Shown piece after piece: positions 14,947 to 20,283 of a DNA stretch of 20,283 bases. The notes under the pieces were generated by a model that was not told where the DNA came from, made no database searches, and was given only the letters and a program-made list of their open reading frames with translations. Source of the stretch: Ruminococcaceae bacterium UBA5295 (lineage in GTDB: Bacteria > Bacillota > Clostridia > Oscillospirales > Acutalibacteraceae); the NCBI GenBank assembly GCA_002411365.1, contig DHSD01000030.1:6913-27195 (forward strand). Direction: 5' to 3'. The stretch's first letter is position 1. Each line of letters opens with the position of its first letter. Made by a program: the position numbers and the translations under genes.

Positions 14947-15267
14947 ATGAAATATTTGTTGGCAAGCAGTAACAATGCCTCAGGCGATATCTGGATGACC
15001 ATTATTTATATGATCATAATCCTTGGTATATTTTATCTTCTGCTTATCCTTCCGCAAAACAAAAAGCGCAAAAAAGAAGATAAGATGCGCAGCAACATTC
15101 AGATTGGGGACAACATTACAACAATAGGCGGCATAGTTGGCAAGATAGTCGGAATTAAGGAAGACTCCAGTATATTCGTAATAGAAACCGGTACTGACCG
15201 CTCAAAAATCCAGATTAAAAAGTGGGCTGTCAGCAGTGTTGAGACCGTTCATGACGATGCAGGCTGA
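14947..15267 (+). CDS. yajC: Preprotein translocase subunit YajC
   Basis: A small single-pass membrane protein of the SecDF-YajC accessory complex. The product is 106 residues: a short N-terminal stretch, one membrane helix at about residues 16-36 (WMTIIYMIIILGIFYLLLIL), the conserved LPQNKKRKKEDK boundary, then a soluble beta-rich domain with IQIGDNITTIGGIVGKI. Start ATG 14947 has GGAGG at 14934-14938; an in-frame GTG at 14938 overlaps that SD. The queA-tgt-yajC order is widespread in bacteria, where secD and secF usually come next; here they do not. Confidence 0.94.
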   Translation: MKYLLASSNNASGDIWMTIIYMIIILGIFYLLLILPQNKKRKKEDKMRSNIQIGDNITTIGGIVGKIVGIKEDSSIFVIETGTDRSKIQIKKWAVSSVETVHDDAG

Positions 15268-15286
15268 AGCAGCCTGCAAATTTTTT
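15259..15286 (+). terminator. Intrinsic terminator overlapping the yajC stop codon
   Basis: GCAGGCTG (15259-15266) pairs with CAGCCTGC (15270-15277) around a 3-base loop, followed by AAA and T6 (15281-15286). The stem includes the yajC TGA (15265-15267). Confidence 0.88.
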
Positions 15287-15350
15287 ATGGAATAGCGGCT
15301 GCTTTCTCTGAATATATATTATGGAAGATAAAAGAGAGGCGGTCTTCACT

Positions 15351-15764
15351 ATGAAAGGTTCCGGTTCATCCGGTCAAAAGTCTGTCCTTTTCGCAATCCG
15401 TACCGTAATAATTGGTACGCTTTCTGGTGCCGCTTTAAGCGCTGTGCTGCTTGTTATATGCACATATGCATTTGTGTCGTCGGAAAACATCCCTCAGGAT
15501 TTCCTCCCGGCATTTATTATTGCGGTTTCACTGCTAAGCTCCATGTTTGCCGGGTTTATTTCAGCAAAAATTTCGAGGCAGTACGGGTTGGTGTACGGTA
15601 GCATGACTGGTTTGCTTCTGTTTTTGGTGTTTTTGCTTTCTGGCTTTGCAGTGGCGCATGGCACATCATCTGGAGGAGGATCCTTCCTGCGGTTTGTGCT
15701 TATGCTGCTTTCAGGCGGAATTGGCGGGCTGATTTCAGTTAATGGGAAATCGGGGCATAAATAG
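15351..15764 (+). CDS. Four-helix membrane protein, TIGR04086-like family
   Basis: A 137-residue hydrophobic protein with four predicted membrane helices: about residues 14-42, 53-75, 80-103 and 113-130. They contain small-residue patches (GTLSGAALSA, LLSGGIGGLI). I recognise it as resembling the TIGR04086/YrzE-like family found near yajC and the SCIFF genes in Clostridia; this is from memory and unverified. Its function is unknown. Start ATG 15351 is chosen for GAGAGGCGG about 11 bases upstream. An in-frame ATG at 15321 has no SD, but would give 147 residues. It lies between the yajC terminator and the scfA promoter, so how it is transcribed is unclear. Confidence 0.75.
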   Translation: MKGSGSSGQKSVLFAIRTVIIGTLSGAALSAVLLVICTYAFVSSENIPQDFLPAFIIAVSLLSSMFAGFISAKISRQYGLVYGSMTGLLLFLVFLLSGFAVAHGTSSGGGSFLRFVLMLLSGGIGGLISVNGKSGHK

Positions 15765-15782
15765 ATTTGGCTATTTACGCGT

Positions 15783-15810
15783 TTGCAATTTTGCAATATA
15801 GTGATATAAT
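15783..15810 (+). promoter_or_regulatory. Promoter of the SCIFF operon
   Basis: -35 TTGCAA (15783-15788), 16-base spacer, -10 TATAAT (15805-15810). The -35 is embedded in a tandem duplication of TTTGCAAT (15782-15789 and 15790-15797). Start near 15817 gives a leader of about 50 bases to scfA. A second TATAAT at 15832-15837 has no partner -35. Confidence 0.6.
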
Positions 15811-15869
15811 AAATGAGTTAAATAGTAACTGTATAATGGCTTTGAGAAATAAAATGGAGGTTTTGAACA

Positions 15870-16016
15870 TTGAAACAGATTAAAACGCTTAACAAAGCTA
15901 ACCTGAAAGAAAGCGCCATAAAAGGCGGCTGCGGCGAATGCCAGGCTTCCTGTCAGTCTGCATGCAAGACTTCATGCACAGTATCTAACCAAAAATGTGA
16001 AAACCCAAACAGGTAA
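15870..16016 (+). CDS. scfA: SCIFF six-cysteine ranthipeptide precursor
   Basis: A 48-codon gene beginning with TTG. It is the precursor of a ribosomally made peptide in which cysteine sulfurs are joined by thioether bonds to side residues. The N-terminal leader MKQIKTLNKANLKESAIKGG is followed by a core with six cysteines at 21, 24, 28, 32, 36 and 43. The spacing C-x2-C-x3-C-x3-C-x3-C-x6-C is the SCIFF (six cysteines in forty-five) pattern. TTG 15870 is the only plausible start: a stop codon lies two codons upstream, and GGAGG (15856-15860) is nine bases before it. Its own promoter lies upstream, and the maturase gene follows after 76 bases containing a strong hairpin. No export protease or transporter is adjacent. 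The mature product and role are unknown here. Confidence 0.95.
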   Translation: MKQIKTLNKANLKESAIKGGCGECQASCQSACKTSCTVSNQKCENPNR

Positions 16017-16042
16017 TTAGATAAAAGCTTTTCAGCTGATGC

Positions 16043-16072
16043 TAAGGGACAGGATGCTGTCCCTTAAATTTT
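16043..16072 (+). terminator. Intercistronic hairpin between scfA and scfB (leaky terminator or processing stem)
   Basis: A perfect 10-bp stem, TAAGGGACAG (16043-16052) with CTGTCCCTTA (16057-16066), closes a GATG tetraloop and is followed by AATTTT. The U-run is short, so termination would be partial. A stem here could raise the peptide-to-enzyme ratio or protect the scfA mRNA end. Confidence 0.5.
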
Positions 16073-16092
16073 ATGATAATGGAGAATTTCAA

Positions 16093-17466
16093 ATGATTCA
16101 TAAGTATTCCATGAACGGCTACAATATCGTTATGGACACAAACAGCGGCGCCGTACATATTTTCAGCGATGCTGCGTTTGCAATACTGGACTATCTGGAT
16201 GACTATGTACCTGATGAACCTCCTGAATATATGATAGACAAGCTGAAAAACAGGTTTGACGAAAAAATGCTGCGTGAAAGCTATGCTGAAATCCGTGAGC
16301 TTTACAAAAAAGGGCAGCTATATTCAAAAGATGACTACGCACCTTTTGCAAAAATGCTTAAAGGCGCCCCAATTAAATCCATGTGCCTAAACATTTCGCA
16401 CGACTGCAACCTACGCTGCAGGTACTGCTTTGCAGCTCAGGGAGATTTCGGCGGAGCTCGTATGCTGATGCCTTTCAATGTTGCAAAAAGTGCAATTGAT
16501 TTTCTTATTGCACATTCTGGCAGCAGGCATAACCTTGAAGTCGACTTTTTCGGCGGTGAGCCGTTGATGAATTTTGATGTTGTCAAAAAAACAGTCGCAT
16601 ATGCCCGTAGCCTTGAAAAGCCGCACAATAAAAATTTCCGTTTTACAATTACAACAAATGGGCTTATGTTGAATGACGATAATATTGATTTTATCAACCG
16701 CGAAATGTCTAACTGCATACTTTCACTCGACGGAAGAAAAGAAGTCAATGACCGTCTGCGCGTTCGTACCGATGGCACTGGCAGCTATGACGAAATCGTA
16801 CCTAAATTTCAAAAGCTCGTCGCGCGCCGCCCGAAAGACAGGGACTACTATGTGCGCGGGACATTCTCAAAATACAATCTTGACTTTTTAAATGATATTA
16901 AGCATTACCTTGATCTTGGCTTCAATGAGATTTCCGTTGAGCCTGTAGTCTCCGATACAAAGCTTGACTATGCAATACAGGAAGAAGACCTGCCGCGCGT
17001 TTTTGAAGAATATGATAAGCTTTCAAAATTTATGATAGAACGCGCAAAAGAGGGAAGAGGCTTCGACTTTTTCCACTTTATGGTTGACCTTGATCAGGGA
17101 CCGTGTGCCATTAAACGTCTTCGCGGCTGTAGCTGCGGCAATGAGTATGTCGCCGTTACACCTACTGGCGATATTTATCCATGTCACCAGTTCGTAGGTA
17201 AAAGCGAATGGAAAATGGGAAATGTGCTTGATAACACACTGGATGAGAATATGAAAGACCGCTTTGCTTTTACAAATGTGTACTCGAAACCGGAGTGCCG
17301 TAACTGTTGGGCAAAGTTTTATTGCAGCGGCGGCTGCAACGCAAACAACATGCAGTATGAAGGGGATATACGTAAACCACATACAATTTCATGCAAACTT
17401 GAAAAGAAGAGGTTGGAGTGCGCTGTTATGATTAAAGCAGCGCTTGCTGACACTGAAAGCACCTGA
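16093..17466 (+). CDS. scfB: SCIFF maturase: radical-SAM/SPASM thioether-forming enzyme
   Basis: A 457-residue enzyme predicted to crosslink the ScfA cysteines by radical chemistry. The N-terminal ~95 residues (IHKYSMNGYNIVMDTNSGAV...) correspond to the leader-binding RRE-like region known in this family. The radical-SAM cluster motif is Cys105-x3-Cys109-x2-Cys112 (CNLRCRYC), followed by FFGGEPL. The SPASM/auxiliary cluster cysteines are Cys338, 346, 348, 364, 402, 405, 411, 415 and 434, including CRNCWAKFYCSGGC. These would hold two further [4Fe-4S] clusters, as in the studied homologue CteB. The start is ATG 16093 with GGAG (16081-16084) eight bases upstream. A more distal in-frame ATG at 16039 precedes the hairpin and would put that hairpin inside the coding region, so it is rejected. 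Confidence 0.96.
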   Translation: MIHKYSMNGYNIVMDTNSGAVHIFSDAAFAILDYLDDYVPDEPPEYMIDKLKNRFDEKMLRESYAEIRELYKKGQLYSKDDYAPFAKMLKGAPIKSMCLNISHDCNLRCRYCFAAQGDFGGARMLMPFNVAKSAIDFLIAHSGSRHNLEVDFFGGEPLMNFDVVKKTVAYARSLEKPHNKNFRFTITTNGLMLNDDNIDFINREMSNCILSLDGRKEVNDRLRVRTDGTGSYDEIVPKFQKLVARRPKDRDYYVRGTFSKYNLDFLNDIKHYLDLGFNEISVEPVVSDTKLDYAIQEEDLPRVFEEYDKLSKFMIERAKEGRGFDFFHFMVDLDQGPCAIKRLRGCSCGNEYVAVTPTGDIYPCHQFVGKSEWKMGNVLDNTLDENMKDRFAFTNVYSKPECRNCWAKFYCSGGCNANNMQYEGDIRKPHTISCKLEKKRLECAVMIKAALADTEST

Positions 17467-17537
17467 TATAAATTTTAATTACATAGAACTGCTTTGTCCA
17501 ACATACATTTTACTGTATAAGCAGGAGGAATGAATGT

Positions 17538-18188
17538 ATGAGTGTGATAGCGGTAAGAACTCAGAATAAAAAAATGCGTGCCCATTGCCGCGGTGCATGG
17601 GGCGACATTGCCGCTGCAGCCCGGGCAAACCGTGCTTTCTTCGGCATTGTGCTTCTTTTTCTTGGAGGCATGCTGATAGGTTCTATATATTCCAGAAATG
17701 CAGAGTTCAGGACCCTCAGCAAACTTGATTTCCTTTTTGCCTGTAATTTTAAAGCAAGGCTTTCGCAGCCGTTATCAATAGCGTTTTCAGCTTCGTTTGC
17801 ATCTGCCTTTATTTTTGTTCTGGCGTGCTTTTTATGCGGGCTTTCTATGTGGGGAACATTTTTTATTCCAGTAATAGTAGTTTTCCGTGGCTTTGGCCTT
17901 GGGCTTACTTCTGGATATTTGTACGCCACTTACGGCGGAAAGGGAATCCTCTATAATTTGGCGATGATTATGCCTGGAGCTTTTCTTGACTGCATTGCCA
18001 TTGTAATGGCGGCCCTCGAAGGAATGAGGTATTCACGCATAATCGCAGCCCGCAGAGCTCCTTCGGAAAAAAGTTTTCCTATGAAAACTTATCTGATGAG
18101 ATTTGGCATGATTCTTGCTTTAGCCTTTGCCTCCGCGGCTTTAGATACTGCAGCAACTGCATTATTCGGCGGCTGCTTTTCTTTCTGA
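17538..18188 (+). CDS. spoIIM: Stage II sporulation protein M (SpoIIM family)
   Basis: A 216-residue integral membrane protein, very close to the 214 of Bacillus SpoIIM. That protein belongs to the SpoIID-SpoIIM-SpoIIP peptidoglycan machine driving septal wall remodelling and engulfment. Membrane helices lie at about residues 33-51, 80-102, 103-127, 136-160 and 187-210. The family block FRGFGLGLTSGYL followed by GGKGILYNLAMIMPGAF is clear. Start ATG 17538 has AGGAGG at 17523-17528; two nearby out-of-frame ATGs precede it. A xer recombinase lies just beyond, as in the Bacillus spoIIM-xerD neighbourhood, though here it is on the opposite strand. A sporulation-specific promoter could not be identified. 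Confidence 0.88.
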   Translation: MSVIAVRTQNKKMRAHCRGAWGDIAAAARANRAFFGIVLLFLGGMLIGSIYSRNAEFRTLSKLDFLFACNFKARLSQPLSIAFSASFASAFIFVLACFLCGLSMWGTFFIPVIVVFRGFGLGLTSGYLYATYGGKGILYNLAMIMPGAFLDCIAIVMAALEGMRYSRIIAARRAPSEKSFPMKTYLMRFGMILALAFASAALDTAATALFGGCFSF

Positions 18189-18245
18189 CTTAGTTAGTTG
18201 GATTGTGGGAATAATTCCAATTGTAGCAATGGAGGGGCATCATGG

Positions 18246-19046
18246 ATGAGCCTGTTTTTTAACTATGATAGACCGGGACCTGGTGTTGATAAAAATGCAC
18301 CGCCGCAGAAAGCTGTCCCACGCTTCTTTTCAATTCTACAGCGGAAGTTTTTTGATTTAATAAAGCTGAACCTGCTGTTTTGTATACCAGTAGCTGGAGC
18401 TGTGGCATTGTTTTTACTTTTAAACAGTGTCTGTCCGTATGTGCCTGTTAGCTTGCTTCCCGCAATTTTGCTGTTTCCCTTTTTAGGAGGGCTGACATAT
18501 GTCACAAGAAATTATGCAATGGAGGAGCATGCATTTATTTTTTCCGACTTCAAGGACGCCGTAAAAAATAAATGGAAGTACTTTTTGTTTGATGGAATTT
18601 TTTGTTATGTAGTTGGGATTATCCTTTATTTTTCTATTTCTTTTTACTGGGTGAACATTTTCAAAGGCTTTTTTTCGGCTATTGCATGCGGAATAGGTAT
18701 TTTGCTTGCAATTATACTATTGTTCAGCCAATATTATGTGCCGGTCATGATTGTTACGTTTGATTTAAAATTCAAGCAGATATTGAAGAATTCATTTATT
18801 TTTGCTATTATCGGCTTATGGAGGAACTTGCTTGTAACCGCACTTCTCGGCCTGCTCGCATTCTTACTGTATATTGCACTGATGACGCCCCTAACTATAA
18901 TCATTGCGTTGGCGTTTGCAATTTTACTGCTCTTTTCGTACTCATCATTCCTCATAAATTTCGCCACATATCCGCTTATCAATAAAATGATGATAAAGCC
19001 ATATCAAAAGCAAAATGGCGAGTCTGATAATGGTGAAAAAAAATAA
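18246..19046 (+). CDS. DUF624/YesL-like integral membrane protein
   Basis: 266 residues, with six predicted membrane helices at about 40-60, 67-84, 113-132, 140-165, 190-213 and 215-240. The N-terminal FFNYDRPGPGV and the following KFFDLIKLNLLF resemble DUF624 proteins such as YesL; the biochemical role is unknown. Start ATG 18246 has GGAGGGG (18231-18237) eight bases upstream. An in-frame TTG at 18198 would add 16 non-conserved residues. It lies 57 bases after spoIIM on the same strand and is probably co-transcribed. Its end is 52 bases from the convergent recombinase stop, with no clear terminator between them. Confidence 0.78.
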   Translation: MSLFFNYDRPGPGVDKNAPPQKAVPRFFSILQRKFFDLIKLNLLFCIPVAGAVALFLLLNSVCPYVPVSLLPAILLFPFLGGLTYVTRNYAMEEHAFIFSDFKDAVKNKWKYFLFDGIFCYVVGIILYFSISFYWVNIFKGFFSAIACGIGILLAIILLFSQYYVPVMIVTFDLKFKQILKNSFIFAIIGLWRNLLVTALLGLLAFLLYIALMTPLTIIIALAFAILLLFSYSSFLINFATYPLINKMMIKPYQKQNGESDNGEKK

Positions 19047-19098
19047 CTGGCGCAGCGGGGAAGAGAGCATATATTTTTGTGTCACCAATATTATACTG

Positions 19099-20142
19099 CT
19101 AATTATGTTTTTTTACGTCCGCTTTCTTAGCAAACGGTTCTCTCCGTTTGACTTCAGAAAGCGGATTTGCTTTTTCCGCATCAGCCATCTGTTCACTGGA
19201 TACATGTGTGTAAATTTCCGTTGTCCCAAGATTGGCATGTCCGAGGATATCTTTCAGCACACGTATGTCCACATGGCCTTGCTGATACATCAGCGTTGCG
19301 GCGGTGTGGCGCAGTTTATGCACAGAATATCCTGTTCCACCAAGACCAATCTTTGCAAGATATTTTTTTACTATGAACTGAACGGTTTTAGGGCTTATCC
19401 GCTTGTGCTGGCCGCTTATGAAAATGGCATTGCGGTCTGTAACTGTATTTTTTGGTTTAGGCCGTACTTTTAAATAGCATTTTATTGCATCAGTGCATGC
19501 ATCGTTAAGGTAGACCATACGTTCCTTATTGCCTTTGCCTGTAATTATCATGGTACCTTCTTTCAAATGTACGTCGGACATATCAAGCCCAACAAGCTCT
19601 GAAAGTCGTATCCCGCAGTTAAGGAAAAGCACGAGAATACAGTAATCACGCTCGCCGTTTTTCCCATCCACGGCTGAAAGGAGTTCAAGTGACTGATCAA
19701 GTGTAAGATACTTTGGCAGCGACTTTTTTAATTTAGGTGCTTCAAGCTTCTGGACAGGGTTTTTATCGAGTTTTCCTACTTTATCCGTAAGAAACTCAAA
19801 AAAGCTTCGGAGGCTTGAAACTTTTCTTGAACGTGTTGCGGCGTTGTTGCCACGCACCATGCTTAAGTAGTTCATATATTCAAATACCTGTGTTAAATCG
19901 ATAGTCTTAATCAAATTCATATCGACATCGTCAATTTTAATTGTTTCAAAATCCTGTTCAGGCGGAACAAGGCCGCATTTTTGTTTAATATAGCGAAAGA
20001 AGGTCCGCAGGTCAAAGAAATACTCTGTTACCGTTTTGGGTGACATGCCTCTTATTGTACCTATGTATCCAAGAAATTCGCGTATAATCGGCGGCGCTTC
20101 ATCAAATATCTGATTTATCTGACTTTTTTTATTACCGTTCAT
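19099..20142 (-). CDS. xerD: XerC/XerD-like site-specific tyrosine recombinase
   Basis: A 347-residue phage-integrase-family recombinase. All catalytic residues are present: Arg179 (GIRLSEL), Lys203 (GKGNKER), His275 and Arg278 (HKLRHTAATLM), His302 (LGHANLGT) and nucleophile Tyr311 (IYTH). A SAM-like N-terminal core-binding domain spans about residues 18-125. It is about 50 residues longer than classical XerD (298), through an acidic insert near residues 57-82 and a basic C-terminal tail after about 325. The best reading is the chromosomal dimer-resolution recombinase, given spoIIM nearby and no phage genes. A domesticated integrase is possible. Start ATG 20142 has AGGAG about 13 bases upstream, a rather long spacing. 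Confidence 0.88.
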   Translation of the reverse strand: MNGNKKSQINQIFDEAPPIIREFLGYIGTIRGMSPKTVTEYFFDLRTFFRYIKQKCGLVPPEQDFETIKIDDVDMNLIKTIDLTQVFEYMNYLSMVRGNNAATRSRKVSSLRSFFEFLTDKVGKLDKNPVQKLEAPKLKKSLPKYLTLDQSLELLSAVDGKNGERDYCILVLFLNCGIRLSELVGLDMSDVHLKEGTMIITGKGNKERMVYLNDACTDAIKCYLKVRPKPKNTVTDRNAIFISGQHKRISPKTVQFIVKKYLAKIGLGGTGYSVHKLRHTAATLMYQQGHVDIRVLKDILGHANLGTTEIYTHVSSEQMADAEKANPLSEVKRREPFAKKADVKKHN

Positions 20143-20161
20143 TTTTTACACACAGCTCCTA

Positions 20162-20179
20162 ATATGCTATATATGCTAT
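20162..20179. repeat. Tandem 9-bp duplication upstream of the recombinase gene
   Basis: ATATGCTAT occurs twice head-to-tail (20162-20170 and 20171-20179), immediately upstream of the recombinase SD. Possibly slippage, possibly a binding site. Confidence 0.6.
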
Positions 20180-20223
20180 TCAGCCATTTGATTTTATTTA
20201 GTCGATACTTGCTAAGTGTGCAT

Positions 20224-20244
20224 CACATGCAAAACACATGCAAA
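20224..20244. repeat. Phased direct repeat CACATGCAAA upstream of the recombinase gene
   Basis: CACATGCAAA occurs at 20224-20233 and 20235-20244, with an 11-base period, about one helical turn. It lies about 90 bases upstream of the recombinase start in an otherwise gene-free stretch, consistent with a regulator-binding site. Confidence 0.6.
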
Positions 20245-20275
20245 TCATTTGTATGTTTTGTATTTTTGCCTTACA

Positions 20276-20281
20276 ATTATA
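20276..20281 (-). promoter_or_regulatory. Possible -10 element for the recombinase gene
   Basis: The minus strand reads TATAAT at 20281-20276, but the matching -35 would lie beyond the window edge. The predicted transcript would carry the CACATGCAAA repeats in its leader. It could equally belong to something else. Confidence 0.3.
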
Positions 20282-20283
20282 CA

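Noticed and set aside
15762..15780. Small AAATAG/CTATTT inverted repeat after the TIGR04086-like gene as a terminator
   Set aside because: Six weak pairs, no GC core and no T-run; not convincing.
17494..17521. Possible promoter TTGTCC-16-TATAAG upstream of spoIIM
   Set aside because: The transcript would start at about 17528, inside or after the AGGAGG, removing the ribosome binding site.
17467..20283. Integrated mobile element marked by the tyrosine recombinase
   Set aside because: No phage or conjugation genes, no tRNA or attachment-site duplication; neighbours (spoIIM, membrane protein) are chromosomal housekeeping or sporulation genes.

Overview
The window reads as a chromosomal segment of an anaerobic, spore-forming Firmicute of the class Clostridia, probably near the Oscillospiraceae/Ruminococcaceae. 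The grounds are a spoIIM gene, a SCIFF ranthipeptide precursor with its radical-SAM maturase (a hallmark of Clostridia), an L-box lysine riboswitch, consensus sigma-A promoters, strong AGGAGG ribosome binding sites, and firmicute-type RarA, DapB and QueA. No phage, IS element, CRISPR array, tRNA or rRNA was seen. Layout, left to right: (1) The 3' end of rarA is followed by pyrG (CTP synthase), which has its own near-consensus promoter. A bidirectional terminator closes pyrG and the convergent metal-efflux operon. (2) A minus-strand metal-resistance operon holds a CadC/SmtB-type ArsR repressor and a P1B-2 Zn/Cd/Pb ATPase. Its consensus promoter has an inverted-repeat operator just downstream of the -10. 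(3) A plus-strand MarR regulator is followed by two ABC half-exporters whose motif changes predict a heterodimer with one degenerate ATP site. A perfect 16-bp palindrome abuts the MarR promoter -10. A bidirectional terminator follows. (4) A minus-strand lysine/diaminopimelate operon runs asd, dapA, dapB and a free-standing tandem-ACT protein. It is headed by a lysine riboswitch with an intrinsic terminator, and its promoter physically overlaps the divergent queA promoter. (5) A plus-strand block carries queA, tgt and yajC, then a four-helix membrane protein (TIGR04086-like), the SCIFF peptide gene scfA (48 codons, TTG start) and its maturase scfB. YajC ends in an intrinsic terminator and has its own promoter; scfA has another. 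A perfect 10-bp hairpin lies between scfA and scfB. (6) spoIIM and a DUF624/YesL-like membrane protein follow on the plus strand, convergent with a XerD-like tyrosine recombinase on the minus strand. How the parts connect: lysine and cell-wall diaminopimelate synthesis is governed by lysine sensing at the RNA level and probably by ACT-mediated allostery. queA and tgt make the queuosine tRNA modification and keep their widespread linkage with yajC of the Sec holotranslocon. The SCIFF pair is the most distinctive system here: a six-cysteine peptide is predicted to be thioether-crosslinked by a radical-SAM/SPASM enzyme. The system is known in outline, but its physiological role and its tie to yajC and the TIGR04086-like protein remain open.
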